DNA of 64,000 nucleotides from Prorocentrum cordatum (taxonomy: Eukaryota > Sar > Dinophyceae > Prorocentrales > Prorocentraceae), in the NCBI GenBank assembly GCA_963575745.1, contig CAUYUJ010015698.1, positions 248,700 to 312,699 of the forward strand, read 5' to 3'. Under the pieces are notes generated by a model. The model saw only the letters and a program-made list of their open reading frames with translations. It did no database searches and was not told where the DNA came from. The position numbers and the translations under genes were made by a program. Positions 1-52,400 of this stretch are shown here, in pieces (the stretch's first letter is position 1; each line of letters opens with the position of its first letter).

Positions 1-156
1 GGATGTCCAAAGCCGCGCGGTTGTGCAAGGTTGATACCTCCACGGGGGTCGATTGCTGGGCCCCGCGTCTTTGTCTCCCTTCCTGGTGCCGCTGGTGGGT
101 TCTATGCGGATCTCCTCAATCAGTGCGTGCGTGAGATGACGTGACTTACGCAAACC

Positions 157-468
157 ATGTTAGGTGTCAGTGCGCTGTTGCCCAACGCGGCGGATGCTGA
201 ACGACCTGTGTACGAGTGCCTCAGTTCGTACCGCATCTATTGTAGGGCGCGTGGTCGCAACTTCGACGTCTGGACCCGCCAGGAGTCCAACGTTTGGGAC
301 ACTGCCATTAGAGGCTCATCGGCACTGCAGGCTGCCATGATGCGTGAGGTTGGTCACGACGTTTTTCTCTTTCCCAGATGTGACCGTATGAAGCCTGCGG
401 GATCGCATTGGGGCCCAGTACGTTTTTGGATACGGTCGATCCACTTCGCCTCGCTGTATACGCCTTAA
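157..468 (+). CDS. Possible gene fragment at left edge (103 codons)
   Basis: An open frame from ATG 157 with balanced composition (SYRIYCRARGRNFDVWTRQE, SSALQAAMMREVGHDVF) in DNA that is less GC-biased than its neighbours. The last 30 residues look like read-through past a junction. No family recognised. A second plausible coding stretch ending LLNQCVREMT lies in frame 1 between 1 and 140. Both could be exons of a plus-strand gene running in from the left, or pseudogene remains. Confidence 0.3.
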   Translation: MLGVSALLPNAADAERPVYECLSSYRIYCRARGRNFDVWTRQESNVWDTAIRGSSALQAAMMREVGHDVFLFPRCDRMKPAGSHWGPVRFWIRSIHFASLYTP

Positions 469-613
469 AAATGGAATACCCCGCGCAGTGGCTCTACTCT
501 GGGATTTTGATACATGAGGTTCCTAGGATCCTGGACGTGAGCGGTTTCGTCACGGACATCATTCCTACGGGGTGTGGAAGGTTGCCTGACTGTACCCAGC
601 GGGTGTCATGTAA

Positions 614-706
614 ATGTCTCTCTCTCTCTCTCTCTATTTGTTTTTTTGTTTCTTTCTCTCTCTCTCTCTTTGTCTCTCTCTCTATGTATATATATATATA
701 TATATA
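614..706. repeat. CT then TA microsatellite
   Basis: (CT)n interrupted by T-runs, followed by a (TA)n stretch at about 687-706. Confidence 0.9.
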
Positions 707-984
707 ATGCTGCACATGTGCAGTACTGGCCTGTGTACACGCGAGCGTAGGCCGACGGCATTACGCAAGCGCAGCAGGGTACGCATCAGAAAACGTTGAA
801 TGCAATCACGCTTGCTGCTGTGCATCTTTGTCACCAACTTGAATCGGCTGGCATTGTGATCTCTGAAAAGAGTGGATGTGCGTGTGTTCCCATCAGGAAT
901 TTCAGAGCGATTTGGACGGAGTGTTCATATTGTTACTCTCCCGATTCACCCCCCCCGACGAGATACGAACTGGGTGCCATGACT

Positions 985-1165
985 ACGGTAGGAGACCGAC
1001 CACAAGAAACCTTCCACAAGAAACCCAACCTTGAGACGCCAGGACGTACACAGATTTTTGGTCTGGGGGCGTCACGCTTTCCAAAACAGAAAGATCGAAA
1101 CCCAGGAAACCCGGGGCACCCTGGGGCAAGCAGGGTGTTCCCTGGTTTGGCCTCCACTGTACTGC
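985..1165 (+). repeat. Dispersed repeat, copy 1
   Basis: Shares order and many blocks with 32592-32790, such as GACCACAAGAAACCTTCCAC, ATCGAAACC and GGGCACCCT. No terminal inverted repeats seen. Probably a decayed mobile element. Confidence 0.6.
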
Positions 1166-1309
1166 TGGCAAGCGTAGGTGTGCGCATAAAGTTTAGAACG
1201 GACAGCGGATGACCCGCAAGAGAACCACTACAAATCGTACACCTGTCCAGGATGGGCTGCTGGTAGCCAGTCGGCTTTACGAGCCCAGACCCCCGACGTC
1301 ATGATTTTT

Positions 1310-1585
1310 TCATGACGCGACCCCTAGAAGTCCGGACCCATTCACCATTACCGGCGTTTCATCCTGAGTCGTTTTTGCCCGACCAGCGGTAACTGGGGGA
1401 GCTGTGGCCCTGGCCCCCTCTGGGGTATCCATCAGATCCATGATTTTCTTTCCTGGTGCCCCCGCTCTCTCGATGAGTGCGACCAGCGCGTCGGCCATCG
1501 CGCCGGGGGTCGTTGTGCACGCAGCGAGTGGGACATTTTGAACTGAGCCATCACGCGGTTCGTTGGGCGCGGCTCGCACAAACTG
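1310..1585 (-). CDS. Possible exon or relic of an unknown gene
   Basis: The frame begins after GAGCAG at about 1586 and runs to TGA near 1310. The segment reads PGAMADALVALIERAG, then GKKIMDLMDTPEGARATAPP, then QDETPVMVNGSGLLG. This looks like ordinary protein, with a predicted helix, and differs from the GC-rich shadow frames nearby. No start codon is obvious and no family recognised. The TGA lies in a sequence resembling 39742-39798, so the 3' end may have been replaced by a dispersed repeat. Confidence 0.3.
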   Translation of the reverse strand, partial: QFVRAAPNEPRDGSVQNVPLAACTTTPGAMADALVALIERAGAPGKKIMDLMDTPEGARATAPPVTAGRAKTTQDETPVMVNGSGLLGVAS

Positions 1586-1599
1586 AAAGACATTGCCTG

Positions 1600-3830
1600 C
1601 TCAGCTGCGTCGCGAACGCCGCGCCAAACGAGTGCCCCCCACGGCGCAGGTGCGATTGCATGTTATCGGCGCGCACTTGCCAGAGTCAGACGGCAGTTCG
1701 TTCGCGATTCCGAGTGGCGCGGGCGATCGCTTGAGCTTAGTTGCCATCGGTTTCGCAAGCTCGGTTCAGCCTGCACTCCAGCACGTGCAATGCCGCCCCG
1801 ATTCGCAGCGCCTGGACGCGGAGCGCTGCCGCTGGATCCGCCGGGGCCTGCAGCCGCGAAGTTAGAAACGCGTTTCGCGGGAACTTGGTTACAGAAGTTG
1901 GCAACTCATCGGAAATCTATCTCGGCGCGTTCTATGCTTGCAAAGTTCGCGCGCGCGCGGACATTCCCGATCGGCGACTCGCGCACTGCCGAGGCAATGC
2001 CAGATGAATATGTGCCTCTGCGTTGCGTGGAGGCGCGCTCGCTGGGCTGCGCGGGCGCGATCAGGGAGAGCGTTGAACGCGCTGTGGGCGTGGGGACTTG
2101 GCGCCGTAGCTGGTGTCGAAGCGGGGGGCGATCGTTCTGCCTGTTTCTCCGCCGTCGGGCAGCGTCTCCCGTCGGCCAAGGGTTTCCGTGTATGACGGCC
2201 AGAAGTTGGGGGCGCGCGCACCGTCAAACGGCGCGGGGCATGGGGCGCCCCGGCCCGTTGCCGCCGGGCGGCGGGCGTCGGCGCAGGACGCGGCCCGGTC
2301 AGCGGCGCCGGGGAGGGCGCAGCCAGGGGGGGGGCAATCGTTCGGGGGCGGGCACGGGTTCCAGAGGACTCCAAAAGTATCCGCGCAAGCTTGTTGCAGG
2401 CACCGCCGCGGTCGCCTTGCCTAGTAGTGTTCCCCGTGGACGATGCTGCCCCCGGTCTTCGCGACAAGGCCGCAGAGGCGGAACCAGTCCGGCCCCCTTT
2501 TGACACGCCCGGAAGCGTTCCTCTGGGGAGCGGATAAGCATACCTAGTAGTGTTCGAAGAAACCTTACCTAATCGCATTCCGCTAGTGAACAAAAAAACT
2601 GCCACTTTAGAAGCCCCCCGGGGGAGGCGCAAGCCATTTTTGCGGAGAAAAAAATGTCGCGCAAGGGTTGCGCGGGAAATTTTGGGCAGCCGAGCGTCGC
2701 CCCGTGGCTCCCCCATCCTCGCGTGCCGTCATTGCGGAGGACCAGCGCACCCTGCGGTCCCACGAGAGCGCGTCTGGCATGCCCGTTCCTCCTTCTCCCC
2801 CCTGTCCCCCCGCTCCTCCTCCTCCATATTTCTTGCGCCCCGCCCCCCCCCTCTCCGCGTCGCCTCTATCGTCCCCACCGCCTACGTCGATGTCCTCTCC
2901 TCGCACCCCTTCCCCACCCCTGCTCTGCATTCTCGCTGTCGTCGTCTCCCGCGTGGTCAGGGTTGGAAGGGGCGGGGTCGCATCGCCGCGCGCGCTCGTT
3001 CCGAATCTTTGCAGCGGTTTCGCGCCGACGGCCGGCTGCTGGCGGCCACCCCTGCCCTTTGATTCTGCTGCGCGCTGCGCGATGGGCCCGGTTTGTCTCA
3101 ATCGTTGTTGCGAGGCGCGGGTCCGTGGGATATTTTTCTTAGTTTGTCGATGCGGCGGCGCCGTTTATCGTCGCGCGTCAAGCTGTCACATGTCCAGCGA
3201 ATGCGTTGTTTCGCACGCGATTGCCCCCATGCCTGCGCGCCGTCCTCATGGAAGCGCTTGGCCGGCTCAGCCGAAGGCGCAGGATGCGCGTTGTGCCGGT
3301 GTCCTGACATCGGGGTGCGATGTGCCCCACGCTCATGTTAGTTTGGCATGGCTGTCGCAGTTGCGGCGTGAGCTTGAGACGGCCATCCCAGCGCGGGGTC
3401 GAGCGGGATTTCTGGCCCTGTCCAGAGAGGGGTTTTGCGCCGCCTTCATGGCTGATTCCAAGGCCGTCGCTGCTACCCTACAGCATCACAACAGCACGCA
3501 GTCTCAGGTGCAACTGCTTGAAATTACATAAACGAGGGATATCATTTGGGAGGGCGCCCCCGGCCCCGCAGACCCGCGCCCCCCCCAGAAATGGCCGGTC
3601 TGTTGTTGGCCCCGAGGCCTGGCGAAGGCCCCCCGAAGACGAAAATGCAGAAAAACCTTCCGTCGTGATTTTTTCCATGACTCGAGGAGGTCCGGGGGCC
3701 CGAGGCGTTGGCGGCGGGGCCGTGAGACCGCCGGGCGATCGACACCGCGAGAGGCCAGGCGACCGCGCGCGCCCGGGGCGGCGAGCCCCATCATGGGGCC
3801 TGCACGACAACGGTTTTGAGCTGGCGGCGC
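1600..3830. other. GC-rich stretch without a recognisable gene
   Basis: Open frames occur in all phases because of GC content, with Ala/Arg/Pro-rich translations that overlap on both strands. 2780-2930 is C-rich. TACCTAGTAGTGTTC recurs at about 2420 and 2540. Nothing here reads as a real protein. Confidence 0.5.
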
Positions 3831-3976
3831 GGTCGGACACGTCCTCCTACAGGCGAATTCAGAAGAAACATAAAACAAATATTACTAATCAGTAGCGCGA
3901 AATTCCTAAAACAAATGCCCCCTTGTTATGTTTTGAACGTTTGGAATGTTCCTCCTGTAGAGGGGCGGGCCAGACG
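3831..3976. mobile_element. TIR element family 1, copy A
   Basis: Left end GGTCGGACACGTCCTCCTAC and right end CTCCTGTAGAGGGGCGGGCC are inverted copies around an AT-rich core of about 95 bp. Non-coding, MITE-like. Confidence 0.7.
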
Positions 3977-3989
3977 TAAGCTTAGAATG

Positions 3990-6380
3990 CGGCTAGAACA
4001 TCGGACTGCGCCCTGGGCTGCCTGGCGCGCTGCGGATCGCAAGCGCGGGCCCCCTGCTGCCCCGGCGCGGGGCGAGACGCTGTGTCATCCGTCTGAAACT
4101 CAACGCCGCTGGCAAGAAGGTTAATGTCAGATAACGCGTGCCGTTGCAGTGCTGAAATTGAACTAGGATCCCGTGTCGCCTGTGTGCTGGGTCGTAGGTC
4201 CAGAAACGCTGCGCGCGACTGGTGCTGATGTTTCTTTCCGCATCAGCTCTTTAGGGGGATGAGTGCGCGTCCTCGTCTTGAATTCAAACGTCATCGCATT
4301 GTATGGGGAGGCGGGTGGAAGGGGGTATTGACTTCAATTTTTTAAAAAGAAAAGAAACTTGGATAATTTGAATATTGTAAAAATCGCCCCCATCGGCGCA
4401 TGCCGGACGGAGCCCAGGACGCAAGGCGCTGGATATTTTCCGGCCGCTTCCAGCAGGTGCCCGCGGTGCGGCGCCCCAACTGGGGCGCCCCAGCATCGGC
4501 GCTGGTCGCGCGAATGCAACGCGTTGGTTTCGGACGCGGCCGTCGATCGCACGAACCACCTCGAGGACAGAGTCTGCAGCGAGCCTGAACGATCGTGCTT
4601 CTGGTTCACGGGCCTTCTGCCGCTGGCCGATTCGCGCGCTCAATTGCATGCCCCAGTCAATCCGGCCCGGGGGTGGGGTCGCTTGGTGGGGAAAGGAAAA
4701 TCGATGGAAGAGCTTGGGGGGGGGGGCGCGCGCTGCGGACCTGCGCTTGCGCCGCCGTGGCCGGCCGCGCGTCTATTTATGGTTGCTTCGGGGCGGCCTG
4801 GCGGGTTGCCGATGGGCACCCCGCCCGCGCCGAACCGCTCCTCCCCGCGAGCTGGGCCGTTCGCCCACCGGTGACTGTCGAACGCGCAGAGGGCGCCCGA
4901 GGGCGACGCAAGGATCGCGTCGACCTGTGGCGTCCAAGCGTGGGTCGAGCATGCTGGATTTGTAAGCTGAGCTCCATCGGGTCACGCGCGCGAGGTGGCT
5001 CTCTTAAGTCGCAGGCCCAGGCCCAACGCCGAAACACGGTTCGGTCCCCAGTCTAGCTTTGCGCGTTTTGGAAGGCGGCGGCTCGTAGACAGCCTGGGAA
5101 TCCAGGAACACGCTAAATTGCAGGAGAAACGCAAGACGATTAGGCGCTGTGAAACACATGGAAAATATGCCCCCGCTGTGCACTCACGCTGAAACCGCTC
5201 GCGCGCAGGAGTGATCCACCCTGCGCAACTCGAGAGCCTCGCTTGCGAGTCGACGACGCAGCCCCACCGAATCTGCACATCTCCGACGCCGCATCCGCGA
5301 CGGCAGCGGCGGCGGCGACACTGCGGAAGGCAGACCGGGGGCAGAAGCAGCGGCGCAGCCACTGACAGGAACGACGGTGCCAGGAAAACGACGACGGGGC
5401 CGATGAAACCCGCGCACGAGAAGAAGGAGGCGGGGCAGGCGTGCGACCTCTTTCTGGAGAATGGGGCTGGGCGACGAGGCGGCGCAGAGGACGGGAACGG
5501 GGGCGACTTGCACTTGAATGGGGGCGGCGGCTAGAACAGCCTCAACGGGGCCGCCGAGAGCCGCGCGAAGCTACAGGCCGACTCGCCAGTGTAAAGGGCC
5601 ACGGGCCACCAAACATCTCTGCGATACAAACTCGAAAACGGCTACTGTGCCATTATCGCACGAATGCCGATGGCAAAACGTCCTGCCTTCCCCCGCGCAC
5701 CGATGACGTCGAAAGCACGCCGCCGCGGCCCGCGCGACCGCCGCCGCTGCGACTAGCGAGTAAGCCAGCAAGAACGCCCCCCAAAACGCCGCCGACGACG
5801 CGGACCTCCCTATTCCTCGCCCCTCCCCCCCACCCCCCTCCGCCCCGCCCCCCCCTCCCCCTCCGATCGTGCCTCCCCCCTCCCTTCCCCCTCGCGCGCC
5901 CTTCACGCTGCCCGCCGCCCTCTCCAATGAACCCCGTCGTTCCCCCTGGCCGTCCGCGCCGCGACAACCCACGGCGGCCCCGCTCCACGGCGCCGCTCGC
6001 ATCCAGCCCAGCCCGCGCCGATTGCGCCGGCGCCTCGGGCAGCAAATTCGAGGGCCCCCAAAGTTGTTGCTAGATGGACACCACGACGCAGGGCGGCGAA
6101 AAATGCCCTCCCAGGCTCTGCACCAGACGCCGGCACGATCGCCGCGGGGCCTCGATCGGCGCGGCCCCCGGGCGCCCGCGATTTGCTTGGGAGCGCACAG
6201 GCGCCCCAATCGAAATGCACAACAAATGCAATAACAAACTAGGCCAGGCATTCGCAATCCCCGGGGGAACTTGGCGCGCCGATTTGAAATGGGTAAAAAT
6301 TAGGCGGCCGAAATTCGATGGCCTGTATAAGGGAACCCGCCAAGGGTCCCAGCGTCAGCGGCCGCGCGCGTGCTTGGGCA
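3990..6380. other. GC-rich stretch, no gene seen
   Basis: Contains C-rich runs (5820-5890) and short AT-rich islands (4320-4385). Long frames are strand-symmetrical and Arg/Ala/Pro-rich, so taken as compositional. Confidence 0.45.
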
Positions 6381-6389
6381 CCGCTCGCG

Positions 6390-6620
6390 CGCGTCGTGGC
6401 CCCATAGGGACCTCCACCGAAGGCCCCAGAAGCGGCGGCCGCGCCGCAGCACCTGCAGAACCCTCGCGCAGTTCGAGGCTCGAGGGGGAGCACCGCCGAA
6501 GGCCCTAGCGGCAGCGGCTGGGCGCGGCATACTTGCGCAACTGTCACGCGCGTCGTGGCCCCGCAAAGAGCCCCGCTGGAAGCCCCGACCCTGCTGGCAC
6601 CGTTCGCGCGGCGGCCCTAG
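6390..6620 (+). repeat. Decayed outlier of the 30-kb minisatellite family
   Basis: CGTCGTGGCCCCATAGGGAC followed by CTCCACCGAAGGCCCCAG matches the units at 30036-31735. Two or three degenerate units. Confidence 0.6.
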
Positions 6621-7059
6621 TACATGTCGGCACGCCCCTGTCACGCGCACCGTTGGCCCCCGAAGAATTTCCACCAGAAACTGTAATCAGAACTGCAGAA
6701 GGGCGGGCCCTTCGCCAATCACTTGTTGGACAGGCGCGGACGGCGCCAGGCCCCGCGCCGCGCCAAGTCATGGCGCGCCCCCGCGGCGAGAGACCCCAAA
6801 ACCGAGCCATGGAAACCGATCCCGCGCGACGCTGCAAGACGCATGATCGCCCTGGGCTGCCATGACAATCGGCTTCCCCGGCAAGGAAACCGCTGCGCGC
6901 CGCAAACACCGCGTGCGCTTGAGCGCTTACACCTTAGAACGTAATGCCATTTAACTTGCAGATGTCGAATATACGTTATTGTTCACCTATGTTTGTGACC
7001 TATTTTGCGGCCGCTGTGGAATTACCCAACAAACCAGCATCTCTCCATAGTACCTTCGC

Positions 7060-7400
7060 TCTGATGAGTAGTGCTGCCGACGCTGTGGCCGGTGAGGCCG
7101 CCGCCCGAGGGGGCAACTCTGGACGCCCGCGGGGAAGCCCTCTCGAGCGCGGCGGACCATCGAAGGTGGTCAAGGATGGACCGAAAAGGCAAGAATGTGA
7201 GGGTATCCTTGGAATGACAGACTACAGTCGGCCTGTATCATAAGGATGCGCGATCAGGACGCGAGGGCCTTGGACGCCCATTTCGGAGCTGTTCGAGCGG
7301 AGCGCGGCCAACAAGAATAGCCAAGGATGGACCGAAGAGGCCAGGATGCAAGGGTACCCTTAGGAAGGTTGCCCATCCTTACTATGCGGGTTGACTGTAT
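7060..7400 (+). repeat. Tandem-like AAGGATGGACCGAA repeats
   Basis: Two related segments (7165-7230 and 7310-7395) share GCCAAGGATGGACCGAA and GCAAGGGTA. Similar sequence recurs at 42405-42480 and 42850-42910. Confidence 0.55.
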
Positions 7401-7641
7401 TCTTGGAACGACTACCCACGAATATGATCGGTCGCCTGTTACCGGCAGTCAGTCAGTGAAGCCATCCATCCAAAACGACGCGTTGACACGGCGCTGCAGA
7501 TAAGTCAAACGCATGCCTAGGCGGACGAGTTGCACGCCAACTGCGTGGCCTGTAACGCAAGGGGACAAACAAATTGTCTCCTCGCTCCCCGTCGCCACCC
7601 TCCTGCACCCCCCCTCCCCCCTAAACGAGCAGGGGAGCATC

Positions 7642-7799
7642 ATTCGAGCAGGAGATCGATTGCAGAATTAATGTACCAACAATTCCTTGTTTCATCGAAT
7701 CTGCTGAAGATTTGTAGAATCGTGTCGTAGATTTCTACAGATCCGACGAAAACAACAACTCTGGGGCAAACCAATTCTGCAGCCGATCCCCCACTCGAA

Positions 7800-7800
<1 letters not shown>
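7642..7800. mobile_element. TIR element family 7, copy 1
   Basis: Starts ATTCGAGCAGGAGATCGATT and ends with the inverted equivalent (CAGCCGATCCCCCACTCGAAT region). Arms of about 40 bp are diverged. Its right edge falls on the stop codon of the last exon of the split gene. Confidence 0.65.
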
Positions 7801-47237
<39,437 letters not shown>

Positions 47238-47312
47238 CTGCCGGCGCGGGCGGGGGGAACCAAGGTCTGGGTGACCCTCCGGCAGGCGGTCCGAGATCCG
47301 CTTGTAGGACTC

Positions 47313-47452
47313 CTCCTCCTCCTCCTCCTCCTCCACCTCCTCCTCCTCCTCCTCCTCCTCCTCCACCTCCTCCTCCTCCTCCTCCTCCTCCTCCTCCTCC
47401 TCCTCCTCCTCCTCCACCTCCTCCTCCTCCTCCTCCTCCTCCTCCTCCTCGG
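47313..47452. repeat. CTC tract
   Basis: CTC triplets with occasional CAC, beginning about 75 bp before exon a of the split gene (minus sense). Confidence 0.9.
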
Positions 47453-47970
47453 GTCGCCCACGGCCCCGGGGGAAACCGTGCAGCCCGACCTGAGGATGGG
47501 CTCAGGCTCGAAGTCCGAGGTCTTCGGGCGTCTTCGTCGCTCCTTGGCCATTTTTTTCAGGCCCGGCCTCGGGAGGATGCTCTGCAGCAGCGGCTCCTCG
47601 CCGAGGTGCGTTCCCAGGGGGGGGGGCCCGGCACATCCCCCGAGCGGCCGCTGGAGAGCCGAGCGAGTTATGACCCGGAAGCCAGGGGTCCTTGCGACCC
47701 AAAAGGGGGTGCAGCTGGAAGGGGGTGGGGCAGCAGCTTCTGGGCACTGGTGTCGCAAACGTACTGCGCGCAAGAGAAGTGTACTGCACTGTACTGCAAG
47801 CAATGCGCTGCACACGAAAATCCAGCCGTACATTTGCGACCAGGGACGTCCTGCACGCCCCAGGTGTACTGAGACCCCACAAACCTATTGCACCGAATCT
47901 ATTGCACCACGCTGGACCCCCTTTTGGGTCAACCCGACAAGGGTGGGGAGGGAAAACCAGAACGGTATGA

Positions 47971-48120
47971 GGTCGGGCATGTCCTCCTACAAGCGCCTCT
48001 TCGAAGACAAATGGGACACAGTCAAAACATGATCCAAAATAGCCAGGAGCGCACGACAAATCGTTACCCGTCTGTCTTTCCTTCATTCTTGCATATTCCT
48101 CCTGTAGATGGACATGTCCG
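47971..48120. mobile_element. TIR element family 1, copy L
   Basis: AGGTCGGGCATGTCCTCCTAC at the left (from 47970) and CTCCTGTAGATGGACATGTCC at the right. It directly abuts partial copy 3 of the long dispersed repeat. Confidence 0.75.
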
Positions 48121-48245
48121 TATCCGCGCCCTCGCGGTCTGGATGCCGGGGCGCGACCCCGAAGCGACGTGGTCGCACGGACACGTTCCGCAAGGGCATC
48201 CGCGGGGTCGCGGCCCAGGGGCCCGGCACAGGAGGCCGCGGATGC
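48116..48245 (+). repeat. Long dispersed repeat, partial copy 3
   Basis: Has TCCGCGCCCTCGCGGTCTGG, a CGCGACCCCG block and a GGCCGCGGA end matching the first part of 34532-34913. Confidence 0.6.
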
Positions 48246-48369
48246 AGACTGTTTTTTTTGTTTCCCACGATTGGGGGCGGGGCAGACGAGCAAGGCTCTG
48301 GGCTGCGCACTGCACGCCCCCTCAGGTAGCCCTGGCTGGTCCCAGCAGCAGAGGCCAACCGGACGGGGT

Positions 48370-48482
48370 CCGAGTCGACGGGGTCGGCGATGCACCGCCG
48401 CCGTCGGCGCGGAGAACATCGGGCTCTGCATCGAGCCGCATCGCCGATGCGTCGGCGACGCGGCGCGACCATCCGACCACAC
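48370..48482. repeat. GATGCATCGGCGA family 5, copy 4
   Basis: Contains GAGCCGCATCGCCGATGCGT and GGCGACGCGGCGCGACC. Confidence 0.6.
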
Positions 48483-48629
48483 CTATGAAGGGGCCCCAGG
48501 ACACACAAATAAATACACACAAATAAAAATATTCCCCATATTTTCACATATTTTCTGGGTTTCTGTCTTCCCCCCCACTTCCCATATTTTCCCATATTTT
48601 CTGAGTTGAGGGGCCCCTACGTTCACAAG

Positions 48630-48790
48630 AAGGGGGCAAACCAAGAATACCAAGAATAGGCAAACCAAGAAACCAAGAATCATTACCAATAAACAAACCA
48701 AGAAACCAATAATTCCAAGATATCGAAACCAAGAATTCGCCATAAACCAATAATTGCAAAATACCGTTACCAAGAAATAACTGCAAACCT
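48630..48790. repeat. CCAAGAA-type short repeats
   Basis: AACCAAGAAACC, CCAATAA and CCAAGAAT units; A-rich block in the spacer between gene 2 and the split gene. Confidence 0.7.
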
Positions 48791-49428
48791 CAATTCCAGA
48801 GGCACTGACGTGTCGACCGACATGGGATCCCAGTTCCAATGCGACCCAGCACAACCACTAGCGGCTCACATCATGACGACGATGTGACAACGTCAATGAT
48901 AACAACGATGATTTCGACGAGCAACCCGTCAACGCAATGGACTGTCGCACGAGGTCTCGGCGCCAACGGAAACTGGGAGCAGGCCTGTCCGAGTGCTTTT
49001 CCTCCCCGGGATGTCTTGTGACCGCCCCCACCCCTGACAATCGGCCTGCTCCAGGCCAAGCTGCGTGGGCGAGGCAAAAAAAACGCGGTGGCGGCCTTCG
49101 TCCACCGACGCCCAGGAGTCCTGGGATCCTGACTCTACGCTCCCTCGACCAGGCCAGCGCACGCCAGCAGAACAAATCTCGGGGCCGCGTGCGCGGGGGG
49201 CATGCGCAAGACTGCCCCCCCTCCCCGCTCTAGACCAGAACGGAGCGGGCCCCATGGCCAGGGACATGATCCTCCTGGCTCCGCCCCCCCCCCTTCATCC
49301 CCACTCCTCCTACTCCGACTCCTTCTCATCATCCTTCTTCTTCTCCTCCTCCGGATGCACTACAACATAGTGCACGCGTCCGCGGCACACGCCCACATCG
49401 CCGGGACGACTGCCACCTACTGACCTGG

Positions 49429-52400
49429 CTAGTCGTAGTGGTCGAGCACGCCGCTGGACTCGACCTGCTCGAGGGCGCGGGCGACGCAGGGCGGAAGGCT
49501 CGCCCAGACGCCCTTGTCTTTGAGCTGCTTGTTCACCTGGGCTGGATCATTCTCCTCCGCCGCTCCCCCCACCGCCCCCTGGCCGTCCTGATCCACGACC
49601 GCCCTCCTCCTCTTCTGCCCTTCCTCCTCCGTGCGTCTGCCCTGGCCGCCCCCCTTGCACGAGGAGCCTTCGGCAGTAAAGTAGCTGGCGCCACTCAGTA
49701 CCACCTCCTCCTCTTCTCCTCCTCCTTCCCCTCCTTCCGCCTCCTCATCATTTCCCCGTGGTTCAGTCGCCTGCTCGGCCGCGTCCTTGCGCTTCCTCGG
49801 CCCCGTCAGCCCTTTGATGTGGAAGTGCACACTGTACAGCGAGAACGTCAGTGACACGGTGACGATCCCCAGCACCGCCACGTCGATGCACTCCTGAAGC
49901 TCGGCCGGATACAAGATGGCGTACCCAGGCGGCAATTTCACGTCTTTGATCATCTGGGCGCGCTCCTTCAGAGCTGCAGCATGTGTTGATATCTCCTTGT
50001 TCTTCTCATTGGCAAGCAATGCGCGCGTCATCTCTGGCATCGGGATGTCCATCAAAGTCGACTCGACAGGCTTCCAATCCGGAATCCACGACTTCAGGTT
50101 GTCCTTCACTGCCAACGTCGCCGACGCCCAGTCGGTGCCAATAGCGTTGACAATATTGCTGGCATCCTTCAGTGACCTGAAAGCCACCTCGGGGATCGCC
50201 ATGCCATCGAACTCAACAGCATGCCCGGGCTGCGGCGTGGCCCAGCACTTCTTGAAATTAGGCAGGAAGTCCTCGTGAGAGAAATCGCATGACCCTTCGG
50301 CAAACGTGATCTTATTCTCGCGCTCATAGCGCTGGAGAACTCGCCCAACCAATTGCAACAGATCGTGGTGATGTGACATGAAAGTGGCCATGACGTTCAG
50401 AGTGTCGCGCTTGCAGTCTGGTTTCGGGCCTAGCTGTACCAGCATAACGATGCTGGCCCACAGGGTAACGACCTTCTTGACTGTCCAAATCTGCTCCAGT
50501 AGAGTATCGTCTTCTGATCCATTTGCCGTGCCCAATGCTCTGGCGATGGCCTGCTCCATCCCTGGGGCCACGCAAGGAGGCGCAGGGGCTGGTCCAGGCC
50601 CAGGGCACAAAATACCAGCAAGGTCCCCCCAGTCGGATTTGCATACGTCAGCGCACCAAGACTCAGTCAAGAAGTCGTCACACGGAAACCCACTGAAGAC
50701 ATACTGCAGCGCGTACTCCAAAGGAGCAAGGCCAGCACTCACCACGCTCTTGACTAACGTCCGGGACTCCGTGACGATGGGCAATCCTACCAGCTGCTCG
50801 ATGACGCTCTTGAGAGCAGTGATACCAGCGTGCCCATCCCAAAAAAACACATCGAGGTTCTTCTGCTGCTCATCGCGGATCACGCTCAACTGCAAGAGGA
50901 CTTCTTTCGCAGCAATGACGTCGCTGACTGGCGCTGATATGACCTGGACGAACTCCTGTAACCTCGAGACCATACTGCACATGTCACTCCACGCCTGACT
51001 GGATGTCGCAAACGTTTCAAGCGCCTCAGTCTTCTTGGGAAGTGTTCCAGCACGGTGAACCGTTGACTGAATGCGTTCTTTTAGAGTCTTGTATGCGTCG
51101 TCATGCCAATATTCGGGACGCTCGGCGGTCGGGTCTGACGACAGCCACTCTGCGACACGCAAGAAGATTGCCTCGCCAGCGTCGCACACCACGATGTCGA
51201 CAAACCCGCTGAAGGTCCCCAGCTTCTGCTCGATCTCCTCGTCCTGGAGGTGCGGAAAGGACACCTCCCCGGCCTGGCTGTACAAGTCAGCGATCCTGTC
51301 CATGGTGGCCTGGGACGAAATAACACGATCGATCAGGGCAACGTCCTTATTGCGACTCATTTCGCGAGCCGCCTCCAGAATATCGAGAACCTGCTCACGC
51401 AGAGTGGAGCCCTTCAGTTTCGACTCCAGGATGGCCTTGCAATTCGTCATCAGCTTCGATCCTGAAGAGAAAACTCAGAGGATGGGGCCTGCCTCCTCCT
51501 CCTCGTCCTCCTCGTCCTCCTCCTCCACCTCTTCCTCGCCCTCCTCCTCCTCCTCCTCCCCCTTTTCCTCGTCGCCCTCCTCCTCCTCCTCCCCCTGACG
51601 ACTTCGATGCCACATCCCAGGAGTCCTGCGGGCCAATCCTGAACGAACGAGCATATGGTCCAGCGCTCGTCCTCGACAGAAGTCCAAGCTTCCTGCGCGG
51701 CGGTCAACACCTCCTTCGCAGCAGGATCTGGACCAGACGCCAGGAGAATCCTGCGCAGCGCTGAGAGATCACTCGCCAACTCTGTGGACATGTGGGGCGG
51801 CAGCGCAGCACAAAGCTCCAGAAGATCGTGTCGCAGAGTGGACCCCCCGCCCTGGGCCATGATGCTGACCTTCATCTTGACCATCTCCAGCATGACGAGG
51901 TGCTGCGAGTCCGCCGTGGGATACCCTGCAGCCTCGAGGTTGGACGGCTGCAGAATCTGCCACATCTCGACGATGGTGTCCGCAAACTGGCAAAGGGGGA
52001 GGGGGTGCGGGGGGTGGGGGGTCGGCAGCCTCCTCTCCCACCTCGTCCTCCTGCTCCTCGTCCGCCTCCTCCACCGCCTCCTCCTCCTCCTCCACCGCCT
52101 CCTCCTCCTCCTCCTCGTCGTCCTCCTCCTCCTCCCCCTCCCCCTTCCCATCTCATCCTCCTCCCTCTCCCCCTCCTTCACCTACCCCAACTCCAGCGCT
52201 TGCCTCCGCCCCCCCTTGTCCACCAGCGCCCTCTCCTTCTGCCTGTCCTGCTCCAGTTCCTCGTGCCCCCTCGGCGCTGCCCCTACTTAAACCACCTCGC
52301 TCATGCATCTCCTCCCACCTCCGTTTCATCTGGAATATAGTCGCCAAGCCCCCCTTTTACACTGGACTGCCTCGCACTGCTTAGCCACGTGCAGCTTCAG

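Noticed and set aside
2607-6257. Many 100-290-codon frames in the GC-rich left region
   Set aside because: They overlap on both strands, are Ala/Arg/Gly/Pro-rich and lack recognisable motifs, as expected from GC content.
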